A stretch of 64,000 nt of DNA, from positions 124,001 to 188,000 of the forward strand of contig NZ_FZOY01000005.1 in the NCBI RefSeq assembly GCF_900188335.1, read 5' to 3'. Both the position numbers and the translations under genes were made by a program. The DNA is from Tropicimonas sediminicola. GTDB lineage: Bacteria > Pseudomonadota > Alphaproteobacteria > Rhodobacterales > Rhodobacteraceae. Position 1 is the first letter of the stretch. Each line of letters starts with the position of its first letter. Of the stretch, positions 1 to 8,572 are shown in pieces. Below the pieces are notes generated by a model. The model was not told the origin of the DNA. It worked only from the letters and a program-made list of their open reading frames with translations, and ran no database searches.

Positions 1-65
1 TCAGCTTCATGAGCGGGCCTTGCGCCTCAGCGGTCTGCGACGCCGGCCTTTCAGCAGTGTGTTCG

Positions 66-1181
66 TCAGGCATCGACCAGCTCCGCGCACCAGTCAGGGG
101 TGTAGATGTAGATCCCGAACAATTGCTGGCAGATGTCGAGCCAGTTCGCGAAGGCGTCTCGGGAGGCGAGGTCGGGCGTGCGGAGGCTCAGCCGGCTGGC
201 CAACCCACCGGAATAGAGCCGGCAGGTGCTGCAATCGACATCGCTGGTGCAGCACTTGGCGTTTTCCAACGGATTGAGGTCGGGCCCGGTCAGGGAGAGC
301 GAGCCGCCGATGCGGGACAGGCAATGCGGCGCGTCCCCGTTCTCGTCCAGCTCGTAACGCGGGGCCGGATCGGTGATCCAGTCGTTGTAGGCCCGCGAAT
401 AGACGAGGGTGTCGGGGAAGGCATCGATCAGCTCCGCGGCGCGCCGACGTGCCCTGCCGAGCGAGGCCGCGTCCCAGTTCAGGTTGTCGCTCTGGCTGCT
501 CCTGCGGAAGAACTCGGAGGTGCTGGTGTCGAGCCCGGCCAGGCGATTGCGATAGGTGTTTGTGGGGCTGTACATGTTGAAGGTCATCTTCAGCCCCGCG
601 TCCCGGACACGTTCGAGCGCCCGCTCGGCGTCGTCGATGTTGCGCGGGCTCAGCGTGTAGACGAACAGGACGCGGTCGGCCTCGCCGGCATAGTTCGCCA
701 GCGCCTTGCTGAAGGCGTCCGCGCCCCGGTAGGCGGTGTCCAGCTCCGGCGCGCCCCAGACCGAGATATGCAGCTTGAAGGGAATTGCGCGGTCGATCTT
801 GCGGATGCCGTTGGTGCCGATCAGGCCGCGCCGGACGTGGCGCGCGGCGATCTCGAGACGTTCCGGCACCATCGAGGGCTCGGCTCCGACAAGGTACAGG
901 AACCGCGTGCCCCTGGCCGCGAGATCGGCGAAGAACGCGTCCCACTCGGCCGGGCTGCGAACGTCCGGGGTCTTGTCGTAGCCGCCGTCGAAGTAATAGC
1001 AGCCCTCGCAGCGGAGATTGCAGCGGGTGGTCATCTCGACATAGGCGGCGCGTGCAAGAACCAGCGCCTTGCGGCGGTTCTGCCGGTAGATCGGTTCGAA
1101 GTCGGGATGTGCGACCAGGAAATCCCTGATTTCGGCGCGAGAAGCTTGCGGCCCCACCGTTTCTGCTCGGTGACTGTTCAT
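66..1181 (-). CDS. Radical SAM protein of unknown substrate
   Basis: This 371-residue protein carries the radical SAM cluster motif CX3CX2C at Cys54, Cys58 and Cys61 (context CNLRCEGCYY), which binds a 4Fe-4S cluster for S-adenosylmethionine cleavage. A second cysteine group near the C-terminus (Cys310, Cys311, Cys317, Cys320) resembles the auxiliary-cluster region of SPASM/Twitch-type members, but I cannot assign it firmly. The ATG has AGGAGA a few bases upstream. It stands alone downstream of the pet operon terminator, so it is probably transcribed on its own. No peptide substrate gene or maturation partner is visible beside it. The family call is secure, the reaction unknown. Confidence 0.85.
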   Translation of the reverse strand: MNSHRAETVGPQASRAEIRDFLVAHPDFEPIYRQNRRKALVLARAAYVEMTTRCNLRCEGCYYFDGGYDKTPDVRSPAEWDAFFADLAARGTRFLYLVGAEPSMVPERLEIAARHVRRGLIGTNGIRKIDRAIPFKLHISVWGAPELDTAYRGADAFSKALANYAGEADRVLFVYTLSPRNIDDAERALERVRDAGLKMTFNMYSPTNTYRNRLAGLDTSTSEFFRRSSQSDNLNWDAASLGRARRRAAELIDAFPDTLVYSRAYNDWITDPAPRYELDENGDAPHCLSRIGGSLSLTGPDLNPLENAKCCTSDVDCSTCRLYSGGLASRLSLRTPDLASRDAFANWLDICQQLFGIYIYTPDWCAELVDA

Positions 1182-1226
1182 TCTGTCTCCTGACCGCGCC
1201 AGTCTTCTCGTCGGAAGTTTCGCAAG

Positions 1227-1254
1227 GTTAACGCCAAGCTGATCGGTTGTTAAC
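1227..1254. promoter_or_regulatory. Paired GTTAACG repeats upstream of the radical SAM gene
   Basis: Two copies of GTTAAC, each followed by G, lie at 1227-1232 and 1249-1254, 22 bases apart (about two helical turns), 46-73 bases before the radical SAM start. This could be a regulator site; no matching regulator is known from the sequence. The rest of the gap 1182-1394 shows no gene. Confidence 0.25.
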
Positions 1255-1404
1255 GTATGAGCCGGGGTGCCGCATCAAAAGATTGCGACGCTTTCGGCAA
1301 ACCTCGCCGGTTCTTCGCCCGTTGCTCGGCGTAGCGGCAGGGTTGGCTGTGCGTCGCCCGCCATTGTCGCGCGGTCTGCGTCGCCGCTGACAGCCCAAAA
1401 GCAA

Positions 1405-1430
1405 ACGCCCCGCCGGGGATGGCGGGGCGC
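1405..1430 (-). terminator. Rho-independent terminator of the pet operon
   Basis: CGCCCCGCC (1406-1414) pairs perfectly with GGCGGGGCG (1421-1429) around a six-base loop. On the minus strand the stem is followed by GTTTGCTTTT, a T-rich tract, about 50 bases past the petC stop. The plus-strand side also ends in CTTTT, so it may act in both directions. Confidence 0.75.
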
Positions 1431-1481
1431 TTTTCGTGTCGACCTGGCGGTGAGGCGGGCCCTGGTGGGCGGCGCTCTCCG

Positions 1482-2270
1482 TCAGCTTTCCTTGGCGGCC
1501 TTCTTGACCGGTTTCCAGAGCCGCTTGTTGGTGGCGTAGAGCAGCACCGTCAGGATGGTGAGGAACACCACGCCGACGAAGCCGGCCTGCTTGCGCGCCA
1601 TCATCTTGGGCTCGGCGGTCCACATCAGGAAGGCGGCGACGTCCTCGGCCTCGTGGTGCAGGCTGTTGGAATGGCCGTCGGCATATTCCACGTCCTCGCC
1701 GTAGAGCGGCGGGGCCATCGAGATCCAGCCGCCGGGGAAGGCGGTGTTCTCGTAGAAGATGCTGCCTGCTTCCTCTTTCTCCTTGCCGGTGTAGCCGGTC
1801 AGGAGGGAGGCGATGTATTCCGCGCCGCCCATGCCGTTGAAGAGCTGGCTCAGGCCGGTGCCGTACGGGCCGTGGAAGCCGGCGCGGGCCTTTGCCATCA
1901 GGCTGAGGTCCGGTGCGCCGACGGCGTCGTTGGCCGGGAAGTGGTCGGTCGGAACCCGCGGGCGGAAGTCGTCCAGCTCGGCATCGAAGATCTCGAACTG
2001 GCTGGAATAGGCGCGGATCTGATCCTCGGGCATGGCTGGGCCGCCCTCGTCGGACAGGGTGCGCAGCGGCACGTACTGCAGGCCGTGGCAGGCGGCGCAG
2101 ATCTCGGTGTAGACCTGCAGGCCGCGCTGGAGCTGCATCTGGTCATAGCGCCCGAAGGGACCCTCGAAGGAGAAGTCCACATCGTGCACGTGGCCGCCTT
2201 CACCGGCCGCCATGGCGGCGCCGGTGAGGGCCAGGGTTGCGGCCGCGGTGAGTGCGATTTTCCTGATCAT
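1482..2270 (-). CDS. petC: Cytochrome c1, heme subunit of the cytochrome bc1 complex
   Basis: Cytochrome c1 passes electrons from the Rieske protein to periplasmic cytochrome c in complex III. The 262-residue precursor starts with a Sec signal peptide (residues 1-21, ending AMAA). The heme c motif CAACH is at Cys58-Cys61-His62, the axial ligand Met185 lies in ISMAPPLYG, and a C-terminal membrane anchor spans about residues 228-246. The ATG at 2270 is chosen because the signal peptide begins there; an upstream in-frame ATG at 2342 would add a charged, non-signal extension inside petB. It follows petB by 19 bases and ends the petABC operon before a terminator. Confidence 0.97.
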   Translation of the reverse strand: MIRKIALTAAATLALTGAAMAAGEGGHVHDVDFSFEGPFGRYDQMQLQRGLQVYTEICAACHGLQYVPLRTLSDEGGPAMPEDQIRAYSSQFEIFDAELDDFRPRVPTDHFPANDAVGAPDLSLMAKARAGFHGPYGTGLSQLFNGMGGAEYIASLLTGYTGKEKEEAGSIFYENTAFPGGWISMAPPLYGEDVEYADGHSNSLHHEAEDVAAFLMWTAEPKMMARKQAGFVGVVFLTILTVLLYATNKRLWKPVKKAAKES

Positions 2271-2289
2271 GTCGGAAAGATCCTTTCTG

Positions 2290-3627
2290 TCACTCGGCCG
2301 GGGTGGCCGCGGCGTCGCCCGAGGGCTTGCCATAGTGGGCATTGAAGTCGGCCTCGATGGTCTCGGGCTGCGGCGCGGGCTTCTCGAGCACGCCCAGCAG
2401 CGGCAGGATCACCAGGAAGAACGCGAACCAGTAGGTCGCCCCGGCCAGCGCGATGTAGGGGTAGATCCCCTCGGCCGGCATGGCGCCAACCCAGGTGAGC
2501 ACCACGAAATCGACGCAGTAGATCGCGAACCACCACTTGAAGGTCGGGCGGTAGCGGCCGGAACGGACCGACGAGGTGTCGAGCCAGGGCACCAGCGCCC
2601 AGACGATGATCGCGCCGAACATCGCGATGACGCCGAAGAACTTCGCGTCGACGATGCCAAACGTGATCCAGTTGGTGAACATCACGATCCAGACGTCGGC
2701 GGTGAAGGCGCGCAGGATCGCGTAGAACGGCAGGAAGTACCATTCGGGCACGATGTGCGCCGGCGTCGCCAGCGGGTTGGCCTCGATGTAGTTGTCCGGG
2801 TGGCCGAGGTAGTTCGGCATGAAGCCGACGACCGCGAAGAACACCACGAGGATCAGCGCCAGGGCGAAGAAATCCTTGATCACGAAGTAGGGCCAGAAGG
2901 GCAGGGTGTCCTTCTTGGCGATTTCCTTGCTCTCGCGGCGGACGTCGACGCCGGTCGGGTTGTTGTTGCCGGTGGTGTGGAAGGCCCAGATGTGGACGAT
3001 CGTCAGGCCGGCAATGATGAACGGCAGCAGGTAGTGCAGCGAGAAGAAGCGGTTCAGCGTCGCGTTGTCCACCGCCGGTCCGCCCAGCAGCCAGGTCTGG
3101 ATCGGCTCGCCGATGAACGGGATCGCGCCGAACAGGCCGGTGATCACGGTCGCACCCCAGAAGGACATCTGGCCCCAGGGCAGCACGTAGCCCATGAAGG
3201 CGGTGCCCATCATCAGCACGTAGATCAGGATACCGATGATCCAGGTGATCTCGCGCGGGGTCTTGTACGAGCCGTAGTAGAGGCCGCGGAAGATGTGCAG
3301 GTAGACGGCGAGGAAGAACAGCGAGGCGCCGTTCATGTGCAGGTAGCGCAGGAAGTGGCCGCCGTTCACGTTGCGCATGATGTGCTCGATCGAGGCGAAG
3401 GCCAGGTCGACATGCGGGGTGTAATGCATCACCAGGATAATGCCGGTCACGATCTGAAGACCGAGGCAGAAGGCGAGCACGATGCCCCAGATCCACATCC
3501 AGTTCAGGTTCTTGGGCGTGGGGATCATCAGGGTGTCATAGACGAGGCCGATGATGCCGAGACGGTTGTTGACCCATTTCTCGGCACCGGTCTTCGGCTC
3601 GTAGTGGTCGTGGGGAATTCCAGCCAT
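2290..3627 (-). CDS. petB: Cytochrome b of the cytochrome bc1 complex
   Basis: Integral-membrane cytochrome b, 445 residues, the full bacterial length with both N-terminal heme-binding and C-terminal regions. It holds the two b hemes and forms the Qo and Qi quinone sites. The heme histidines fall at 97, 111, 198 and 212 and the Qo-site PEWY motif at 294-297, the same numbers as in Rhodobacter capsulatus. A strong GGAGAGGAAGGA Shine-Dalgarno sequence precedes the ATG. It sits 15 bases after petA and 19 bases before petC, in the usual fbcFBC order. Confidence 0.98.
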   Translation of the reverse strand: MAGIPHDHYEPKTGAEKWVNNRLGIIGLVYDTLMIPTPKNLNWMWIWGIVLAFCLGLQIVTGIILVMHYTPHVDLAFASIEHIMRNVNGGHFLRYLHMNGASLFFLAVYLHIFRGLYYGSYKTPREITWIIGILIYVLMMGTAFMGYVLPWGQMSFWGATVITGLFGAIPFIGEPIQTWLLGGPAVDNATLNRFFSLHYLLPFIIAGLTIVHIWAFHTTGNNNPTGVDVRRESKEIAKKDTLPFWPYFVIKDFFALALILVVFFAVVGFMPNYLGHPDNYIEANPLATPAHIVPEWYFLPFYAILRAFTADVWIVMFTNWITFGIVDAKFFGVIAMFGAIIVWALVPWLDTSSVRSGRYRPTFKWWFAIYCVDFVVLTWVGAMPAEGIYPYIALAGATYWFAFFLVILPLLGVLEKPAPQPETIEADFNAHYGKPSGDAAATPAE

Positions 3628-3642
3628 GTGTCCTTCCTCTCC

Positions 3643-4221
3643 TTAACCGAGCTGAATGGTTGTGTCGTCGAAGAACGCCGCGGTCGGGACCGGCAGGTTC
3701 TCGGGCGCGGGGCCCTTCCGGATGCGTCCGGCGGTGTCGTAGTGCGAGCCGTGGCAGGGGCAGAACCAACCGCCGATGCCGCCGGGCCCGACATAATCGC
3801 CCGCGTCGTTGAGCGGCACGCAGCCGAGGTGGGTGCACACGCCCATCATCACCAGCCATTCGCCGGCCTCGTCGAGGGTCCGGTTTTCGTCGGCGCCGTC
3901 GGCGCCGGCGGTGATGTTCGCGTTGCGGGCGTCGTTGTCCGGCAGCGAGGCGGGATCGACGGAGCGGGCGTCTTCGATCTCTTCCGCCGAGCGACGGCGC
4001 AGGAAGACCGGCTTGCCGCGCCACTTGACGGTGATCTGGGTGCCGACCTCGATGGAACTTGTGTCGACGAGGATGGAGCTGAGCGCCTGCACGTCGGCCG
4101 AAGGATTCATCTGATTGATCAGAGGCCAGACGGCAGCGCCGGTGGCCACGACGCCGGCGCCGGCGGTGGCATAGTAGAGGAAGTCGCGACGGGTGCCGTC
4201 GTGGTCTTCAGCTTGGGACAC
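3643..4221 (-). CDS. petA: Ubiquinol-cytochrome c reductase Rieske iron-sulfur subunit
   Basis: The Rieske protein takes the first electron from ubiquinol at the Qo site. The 192-residue product has a twin-arginine signal-anchor ([13 protein letters not shown], residues 11-23), one membrane helix, and the 2Fe-2S boxes CTHLGC (129-134) and CPCHGS (154-159), with Cys129/His131 and Cys154/His157 as ligands and Cys134-Cys156 as the expected disulfide. I use the GTG at 4221, preceded by GGGAGA, because it gives the family's usual length; an upstream ATG at 4455 would add an unrelated 78-residue extension. It is the first gene of petABC. Confidence 0.96.
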   Translation of the reverse strand: MSQAEDHDGTRRDFLYYATAGAGVVATGAAVWPLINQMNPSADVQALSSILVDTSSIEVGTQITVKWRGKPVFLRRRSAEEIEDARSVDPASLPDNDARNANITAGADGADENRTLDEAGEWLVMMGVCTHLGCVPLNDAGDYVGPGGIGGWFCPCHGSHYDTAGRIRKGPAPENLPVPTAAFFDDTTIQLG

Positions 4222-4529
4222 GAGGGATCTCCCTTTCCTGGCATGGCATGCGTCAAACGGATACCTGGTCACGCCGTGGCGCAACCGGTCTGCACTGCTA
4301 ACTAGAGGGATGGCTCTGCCCCGTCCAGCCACCAAACGGGCGCAGGTGCGGCGCGGTGTCGCAAATGGATTGAAATATTGCACAGAAACCATGTGTCGCT
4401 GCGTCGCGGCATGGATCGGACGCTGCCGTGCAGCGATGCACCGCCGGCGAGCCAAAGGATTCGGAATGTGCTGGCACGGCGGTGTCGCTGTGTTATTGCG
4501 GGGGCAACCCGTTCAAAGGAGACATTGAG
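4222..4529. promoter_or_regulatory. Divergent intergenic region between petA and the beta-barrel gene
   Basis: This 308-base gap must hold the promoters for petABC (minus) and the outer-membrane protein gene (plus). I see no coding region and no convincing sigma-70 box pair. The Shine-Dalgarno sequence AAAGGAGA for the plus-strand gene is at 4515-4522. Confidence 0.5.
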
Positions 4530-5189
4530 ATGTTCCGTTTCTCCGTTGTCGCGCTCTCGACCACCGCGGCGATCGCCCTTGCCGTTCCCGCCGCCGCAGA
4601 GATCGAGCTGAGCTTCTACACCGGCATCCAGGATGCCCCGCACTCGCGGGTGAAGGGGGATGACGGCGACGAGGATTTCAACTTCCTGGTCGACTGGGAA
4701 GGCAAGTCCGGCGCGATGCCGCCCTATTACGGGTTCCGCGCCACCTGGTGGCAGAGCGCCAACCTCGGCTACGGCCTCGAGTTCAACCACGCCAAGGTCT
4801 ATGCCTCCGACGACGACCGCGAGGAGCATGGCTTCTCCGACCTCGAGCTGACCGACGGCCTGAACCTGTTCACCGCCAACGTCTTCTATCGCTGGCCGGG
4901 CCAGTGGGCCTCGGGCCGGCTGACGCCCTATGTCGGCGGCGGTGTCGGCTTTGCCATGCCGCATGTGGACGTGGAACGCGGGCAGAGCGACACGTTCGAA
5001 TACCAGGTGACCGGGCCGGCGGCGATCGTCGTGGCGGGGGCAAGCTGGGCGTTCAACGAGACCTGGGCGGTCTTCGGCGAGTACAAGGGCTCCTGGTCCT
5101 CGCACGACATCGAGCTGGACAATGGCGGCCAGCTCGAGACGGACATCATCACCAACGCCTTCAACATCGGCGTGAGCTACAGCTTCTGA
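4530..5189 (+). CDS. Outer-membrane beta-barrel protein, resembling lipid A oxidase-type proteins
   Basis: The 219-residue product begins with a clear Sec signal peptide (cleavage likely after Ala23, VPAAA-E), then alternating aromatic and polar strands typical of an eight-stranded barrel, and ends in YSF, the terminal-aromatic signal for BAM-dependent insertion. Segments such as WEGKS and DGLNLFTANVFYRWP recall Rhodobacterales barrels often annotated as lipid A oxidase (2-aminogluconate formation); I cannot verify the enzymatic role. The ATG is chosen for its AAAGGAGA ribosome site and signal peptide; an upstream in-frame ATG at 4428 is rejected. It is a single gene, divergent from petA. Confidence 0.75.
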   Translation: MFRFSVVALSTTAAIALAVPAAAEIELSFYTGIQDAPHSRVKGDDGDEDFNFLVDWEGKSGAMPPYYGFRATWWQSANLGYGLEFNHAKVYASDDDREEHGFSDLELTDGLNLFTANVFYRWPGQWASGRLTPYVGGGVGFAMPHVDVERGQSDTFEYQVTGPAAIVVAGASWAFNETWAVFGEYKGSWSSHDIELDNGGQLETDIITNAFNIGVSYSF

Positions 5190-5203
5190 GCCTTGCGCAG
5201 TGA

Positions 5204-5224
5204 AGCGGGGCCGGCGGCCCCGCT
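5204..5224 (+). terminator. Stem-loop after the beta-barrel gene
   Basis: AGCGGGGCC (5204-5212) pairs perfectly with GGCCCCGCT (5216-5224) over a GGC loop, 14 bases past the stop codon. No long T tract follows directly, so termination is inferred from position between convergent genes. Confidence 0.55.
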
Positions 5225-5258
5225 GCCTCCGGCGGGGGTATTTTCCGCCAAGAAGATG
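5225..5258. repeat. Candidate Rhodobacterales intergenic repeat element
   Basis: The stretch beginning GCCTCCGGCGGGGGTATTTT, followed by CCGCCAAGAAGATG, resembles a short element that recurs between convergent genes in many Rhodobacterales genomes. It contains a small hairpin, GGCGG (5231-5235) with CCGCC (5245-5249). It lies in the 80-base convergent gap between the barrel gene and the transferase gene. Only one copy is seen in this window. Confidence 0.45.
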
Positions 5259-5269
5259 AGAGCTCGCGC

Positions 5270-5875
5270 CTAGAGCGGGGGCCGGGTGGCCTGCATCGCG
5301 GGCCGGGCGGCGAAGGCGGCTTCCCATTTCGCGAGCCCGTCGCGGCCCGCGCGCCAGTCGCGCCCGCCGTGCCGGAAGTCGAGGTAGCCGAGGGCGCAGG
5401 CCGTGGCGATCTGGCCCATGTCGAGCGGCCCGGCGAGGTGGCTGGTCCACCGGGTTTCCAGCACGTCCAGCGCACGGGCGATCTTGGCCCATTGGCCCTC
5501 GACCCAGAAGTCGTGGATCTTCTCCTCCGGCCGGCAGCGTGATTCGTAGACCATCAGAACCGCGGCTTCGGTGATTCCGTCGGCGAGCGCTTCCAGCGTC
5601 AGCACTTCCCAGATCCGTTGTTCGGGATAGAGCCTGGCGCCTCCGCGGGTGTCGAGGAAGCGGCAGATCACCCGGCTGTCGAAGAGCGCGGGCCCCTCGT
5701 CGCGCACCAGGGTCGGGATCTTGCCCAGCGGGTTCCAGGAGACCGGCATCGAGCCCTTGTCGATCGGCGTGCCGGCGGCGGGGACGATCTCCACGTCGTC
5801 GAGCTGGCCGGTCTCGTGCAGGGTGACCATGACCTTGCGGACGAACGGCGATGTAGGGCTGTGGTAGAGTTGCAA
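5270..5875 (-). CDS. Glutathione S-transferase family protein
   Basis: A 201-residue cytosolic transferase with an N-terminal thioredoxin-like domain (LYHSPTSPFVRKV at the start; NPLGKIPTL and the ALFDSRVICRFLD glutathione-contact segment before residue 80) and an all-helical C-terminal domain. It would conjugate or reduce electrophiles with glutathione. I choose the TTG at 5875 because GAGGGAGA lies 7-8 bases upstream and the protein then starts exactly at the first strand; an ATG at 5911 would add 12 residues and has no ribosome site. It ends convergently with the barrel gene and lies downstream of mtaB on the same strand. Confidence 0.85.
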   Translation of the reverse strand: MQLYHSPTSPFVRKVMVTLHETGQLDDVEIVPAAGTPIDKGSMPVSWNPLGKIPTLVRDEGPALFDSRVICRFLDTRGGARLYPEQRIWEVLTLEALADGITEAAVLMVYESRCRPEEKIHDFWVEGQWAKIARALDVLETRWTSHLAGPLDMGQIATACALGYLDFRHGGRDWRAGRDGLAKWEAAFAARPAMQATRPPL

Positions 5876-5942
5876 GGCGGGTCTCCCTCGGCTGGCTGCG
5901 CCGCCGATCATAGGCGGGGCGGGGCGCGCAGGGGAAGGGCCG

Positions 5943-7208
5943 TCAGGCGACGAGCTGGGTCGCGGTGTGGCCGGAGATCCGGGCCTCGACGATCTGGCTT
6001 TCCGGCTGGTCGGCAGAAAAGGTCACTTCGGTGAACTGCTCCGTGCGGCCCATGCGCGGATTCTCCATCAGGACGCGGTGGCTGCGCCCGACCTGCAGGC
6101 CGAGGTGACGGGCGACCTGGGCGTCGCCGGCGGCGCGCAGGCGGGCGGCGCGGTCGCGAATGGCGGTGCCATGGACCTGCGGCATGCGCGCGGCGGGCGT
6201 TCCCTTGCGCGGGCTGTACGGGAAAACGTGCAGCCAGGTGAGGTCGCATTCCTCGACCAGCCGCAGCGAGTTTTCGAACATCGCCTCGGTCTCGGTCGGG
6301 AAGCCGGCAATGATGTCGGCGCCGAAGGTCATGTCCGGGCGCAGGCGGCGTGCCTCCTCGCAGAAGGCGATCGCGTCTTCGCGGGCGTGGCGGCGCTTCA
6401 TGCGCTTGAGGATCAAGTTGTCGCCGGCCTGAAGCGACAGGTGCAGATGCGGCATCAGACGCGGCTCGGTGGCGATAGCCTGCATCAGCGCGTCGTCGGC
6501 CTCGATCGAATCGATCGACGAGATCCGCAGGCGGGGCAAGTCGGGCACCAGCTTGAGGATGCGCATCACCAGATCGCCGAGGCGGGGCGCGGCCGGCAGG
6601 TCGGCACCCCAGGAGGTGAGGTCGACGCCGGTGAGCACGACCTCGTTGTAGCCGCGGTCGACCAGCCGCTTGATCTGGTCCACGACGACGCCGGCGGGCA
6701 CTGAGCGGGAATTGCCCCGGCCGAAGGGGATGATGCAGAAGGTGCAGCGGTGATCGCAGCCGTTCTGCACCTGGACATAGGCGCGCGAGCGGGTGCCGAA
6801 CCCGTCGATCAGGTGGCCTGCGGTCTCGGTCACCGACATGATGTCGTCGACCTGCACCTTCTCGGTGTCGCCAACGAAATCCGGTCCGGCCATGCGAGCC
6901 CAGGTGGCGGGCTGCATTTTCTCGGTGTTGCCGATGACGCGGTCGACCTCGGACATGGCGGCGAAGGTCTCGGGCTCGGTCTGCGCGGCGCAGCCGGTGA
7001 CGACGAGCGTGGCGTCGGGGTGGTCGCGGCGCAGGCGGCGGATTTCCTGCCGGGCCTTGCGGACGGCTTCGGCGGTGACGGCGCAGGTGTTGACGACGAC
7101 GGTCTCGCCCAAGCCGGCCTGCGCGGCCAGCTCTTTCATCGCCTCGGTTTCGTAGGCGTTGAGCCGACAGCCGAGCGTGGCGAAGACGGGGGGCTTTGCG
7201 GTGCTCAT
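5943..7208 (-). CDS. mtaB: tRNA t6A37 methylthiotransferase MtaB
   Basis: MtaB methylthiolates N6-threonylcarbamoyladenosine at position 37 of ANN-decoding tRNAs, using two 4Fe-4S clusters. The 421-residue protein has the N-terminal UPF0004 domain with cluster cysteines Cys14, Cys42 and Cys73, the radical SAM motif CX3CX2C at Cys151, Cys155 and Cys158 (CDHRCTFC), and a C-terminal TRAM-like domain (about 360-421). Its ATG overlaps the dapF stop codon by one base, so the two are translationally coupled. The dapF-mtaB pairing is common in Rhodobacterales. Paralogues RimO and MiaB share the fold; the short IIPFGRGNSRS segment after the motif favours MtaB. Confidence 0.92.
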   Translation of the reverse strand: MSTAKPPVFATLGCRLNAYETEAMKELAAQAGLGETVVVNTCAVTAEAVRKARQEIRRLRRDHPDATLVVTGCAAQTEPETFAAMSEVDRVIGNTEKMQPATWARMAGPDFVGDTEKVQVDDIMSVTETAGHLIDGFGTRSRAYVQVQNGCDHRCTFCIIPFGRGNSRSVPAGVVVDQIKRLVDRGYNEVVLTGVDLTSWGADLPAAPRLGDLVMRILKLVPDLPRLRISSIDSIEADDALMQAIATEPRLMPHLHLSLQAGDNLILKRMKRRHAREDAIAFCEEARRLRPDMTFGADIIAGFPTETEAMFENSLRLVEECDLTWLHVFPYSPRKGTPAARMPQVHGTAIRDRAARLRAAGDAQVARHLGLQVGRSHRVLMENPRMGRTEQFTEVTFSADQPESQIVEARISGHTATQLVA

Positions 7209-8047
7209 CAGGCGGTCTCGCCGAGGAAGGCGGGGGTGAAGACGCCGTCGAAGACATGCGCGGTGGGGCCGGTCATGTGCACGCCGTCCTCGCGCCAGTC
7301 GATGTGGATCGTGCCGCCGTCGAGGTCGATGCGCACGCTGCGCCCGGTCAGCCCGCGACGGGCGGCGGCGACGGCCGTGGCGCAGGAAGACGAACCGGAG
7401 GCCAGGGTGATTCCCGTGCCGCGCTCCCAGACCCGCATCCGCAGGTGGTCCTTGCCGATCAGATGCGCGACCTGCACGTTGGTGCGCTCGGGGAAGAGCG
7501 GGTGGTGCTCATATGCGGGGCCGAAGCTGGCGAGGTCCACGGCCTCGGCATCCTCGACGAAGAAGGTGCAGTGCGGGTTGCCCATGCCGGTCGCCGTCGG
7601 CGCGCCGGGAATCGGAAGCTCCAGCGTCTCCATCGCATCGGCCAGCGGCACGTCGGCCCAGTCGAGCAGGGGTTGGCCCATGTTGACACGGGTCAGCCCG
7701 TTGCCCGCGTCGGCGCAGGCGAGCAGCCCGCGATCGGTGCGCAGCGTAAGGCTGGAGCGGCCGGTCTCGTTCATCAGGTGCCGCGCGACGCAGCGGGTGG
7801 CGTTGCCGCAGGCACCGGAGAGCGATCCGTCGGCGTTGTAGAAGACAAGGCGCGCGTCGGCGTCCGGGTCGGTCTCGATCACCGCGAGCTGGTCGAATCC
7901 CACGCCCCGATGGCGGTCGCCGATGCGGCGGACCGAATCTTCCGAGAGCACGGCGCCGCCGCCCCGCCGGTCGATGACCACGAAGTCGTTGCCTAGCCCG
8001 TGCATTTTCATGAAGGGCAGCGGAGAGGAGGAGCCTGTGTCGCGCAT
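7208..8047 (-). CDS. dapF: Diaminopimelate epimerase
   Basis: DapF interconverts LL- and meso-diaminopimelate, the last step before lysine and the peptidoglycan precursor. Both thiol acid-base residues are present: Cys80 in [10 protein letters not shown] and Cys222 in GSSSCATA. With the ATG at 8047 the protein is 279 residues, the usual length; the next in-frame ATG (8011, [12 protein letters not shown]) is also possible since neither has a strong Shine-Dalgarno sequence, and an ATG at 8113 gives an atypical extension. The gene is divergent from tRNA-Lys and coupled to mtaB. Confidence 0.95.
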   Translation of the reverse strand: MRDTGSSSPLPFMKMHGLGNDFVVIDRRGGGAVLSEDSVRRIGDRHRGVGFDQLAVIETDPDADARLVFYNADGSLSGACGNATRCVARHLMNETGRSSLTLRTDRGLLACADAGNGLTRVNMGQPLLDWADVPLADAMETLELPIPGAPTATGMGNPHCTFFVEDAEAVDLASFGPAYEHHPLFPERTNVQVAHLIGKDHLRMRVWERGTGITLASGSSSCATAVAAARRGLTGRSVRIDLDGGTIHIDWREDGVHMTGPTAHVFDGVFTPAFLGETA

Positions 8048-8103
8048 GATGGCCGCGATATACGCGGCCTTGCGGAAGTTTTGAAGAGGCGGAACTTTTT
8101 TGC

Positions 8104-8132
8104 TTGACCCCACCGCCGAGGTTTCCTAATCA
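8104..8132 (+). promoter_or_regulatory. Sigma-70 promoter of tRNA-Lys
   Basis: TTGACC (8104-8109) and TAATCA (8127-8132) are separated by exactly 17 bases, and the -10 box ends 13 bases before the mature tRNA, a good fit for a housekeeping promoter. Confidence 0.75.
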
Positions 8133-8145
8133 CCGGGCCTCGGAT

Positions 8146-8221
8146 GGGCCGTTAGCTCAGTTGGTAGAGCAACTGACTTTTAATCAGTGGGTCACAGGTT
8201 CGAATCCTGTACGGCTCACCA
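8146..8221 (+). tRNA. trnK: tRNA-Lys (anticodon TTT)
   Basis: A complete cloverleaf: acceptor stem GGGCCGT/ACGGCTC with one G-T pair, D-loop region TAGCTCAGTTGGTAGAGC, anticodon stem ACTGA/TCAGT (8172-8176/8184-8188) with loop CTTTTAA and anticodon TTT at 8179-8181, T-arm ACAGG TTCGAAT CCTGT, and an encoded CCA end (8219-8221). It marks the boundary between conserved genes on its left and accessory catabolic genes on its right. Confidence 0.98.
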
Positions 8222-8545
8222 TCCTTCACATAGTGCTGCCTCGTACGGGTGGTTGGGATATGTGACGAACCCTTCAGGTGGGTTCGCCGCGTTCTGGCTA
8301 CCGTTTGATCTCGAGATCAGGTTCTCGCAGGATGAGTCCGGGGAGCGCCGGGCTCCGATGCGTCGGTGACCCGTTTCCTCCGTATCCTGTCGCTCCTCCC
8401 CCCTTTCCGGAAATGCGCCTGGCATCGGAGCTCGGTTCGGATCAGTGCTCCGCGAACAGTTCTCTCGGGTATTGGGACGGCCTGGTCGCAAGGGCTTTGA
8501 TCGTGGCGCGTCTGTTGTGCCCTGCCAGGCGATCTGCTATCCCGA
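8222..8545. other. Non-coding gap after tRNA-Lys with a hairpin and a perfect palindrome
   Basis: No credible gene is seen in this stretch. It holds a perfect stem-loop, CGAACCC (8266-8272) with GGGTTCG (8280-8286), which may end the tRNA transcript, and a perfect 14-base palindrome TGATCTCGAGATCA at 8306-8319. Open frames crossing the region lack ribosome sites and known domains. Confidence 0.5.
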
Positions 8546-8561
8546 TTTCATGAAAATTTCA
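8546..8561. promoter_or_regulatory. Candidate LacI operator before the lacI-family gene
   Basis: TTTCATGAAA (8546-8555, perfect palindrome) overlaps TGAAAATTTCA (8551-8561, palindromic around its central A), 12 bases before the lacI-family start codon. The second element recurs exactly at 9559-9569, on the other side of the gene. The position suggests autoregulation. Confidence 0.55.
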
Positions 8562-8572
8562 GCGCCCATTCG

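Noticed and set aside
1-12. An ATG on the minus strand at position 10 with AAGG upstream, possibly the start of a gene running off the left edge
   Set aside because: Only three codons are visible, so a gene cannot be supported.
9-1193. Long open frame on the plus strand opposite the radical SAM gene
   Set aside because: Codon pattern is that of an antisense shadow in GC-rich DNA; no domain, no ribosome site, and the minus-strand gene has clear motifs.
1227-1254. CtrA binding site (TTAA-N7-TTAA)
   Set aside because: The two TTAA units are 18 bases apart, not 7.
2212-4305. 697-codon open frame opposite petB and petA
   Set aside because: It is antisense to two well-conserved bc1 genes and its composition (runs of His, Asp, Gln) is typical of a shadow.
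8146-8221. Integrated element using tRNA-Lys as attachment site
   Set aside because: No integrase gene and no second copy of the tRNA 3' end was found by eye; kept only as a border hypothesis.
8216-8553. Small open frames in the gap after tRNA-Lys
   Set aside because: No ribosome site, biased Arg/Pro/Ser composition and overlap with candidate operator sequences.
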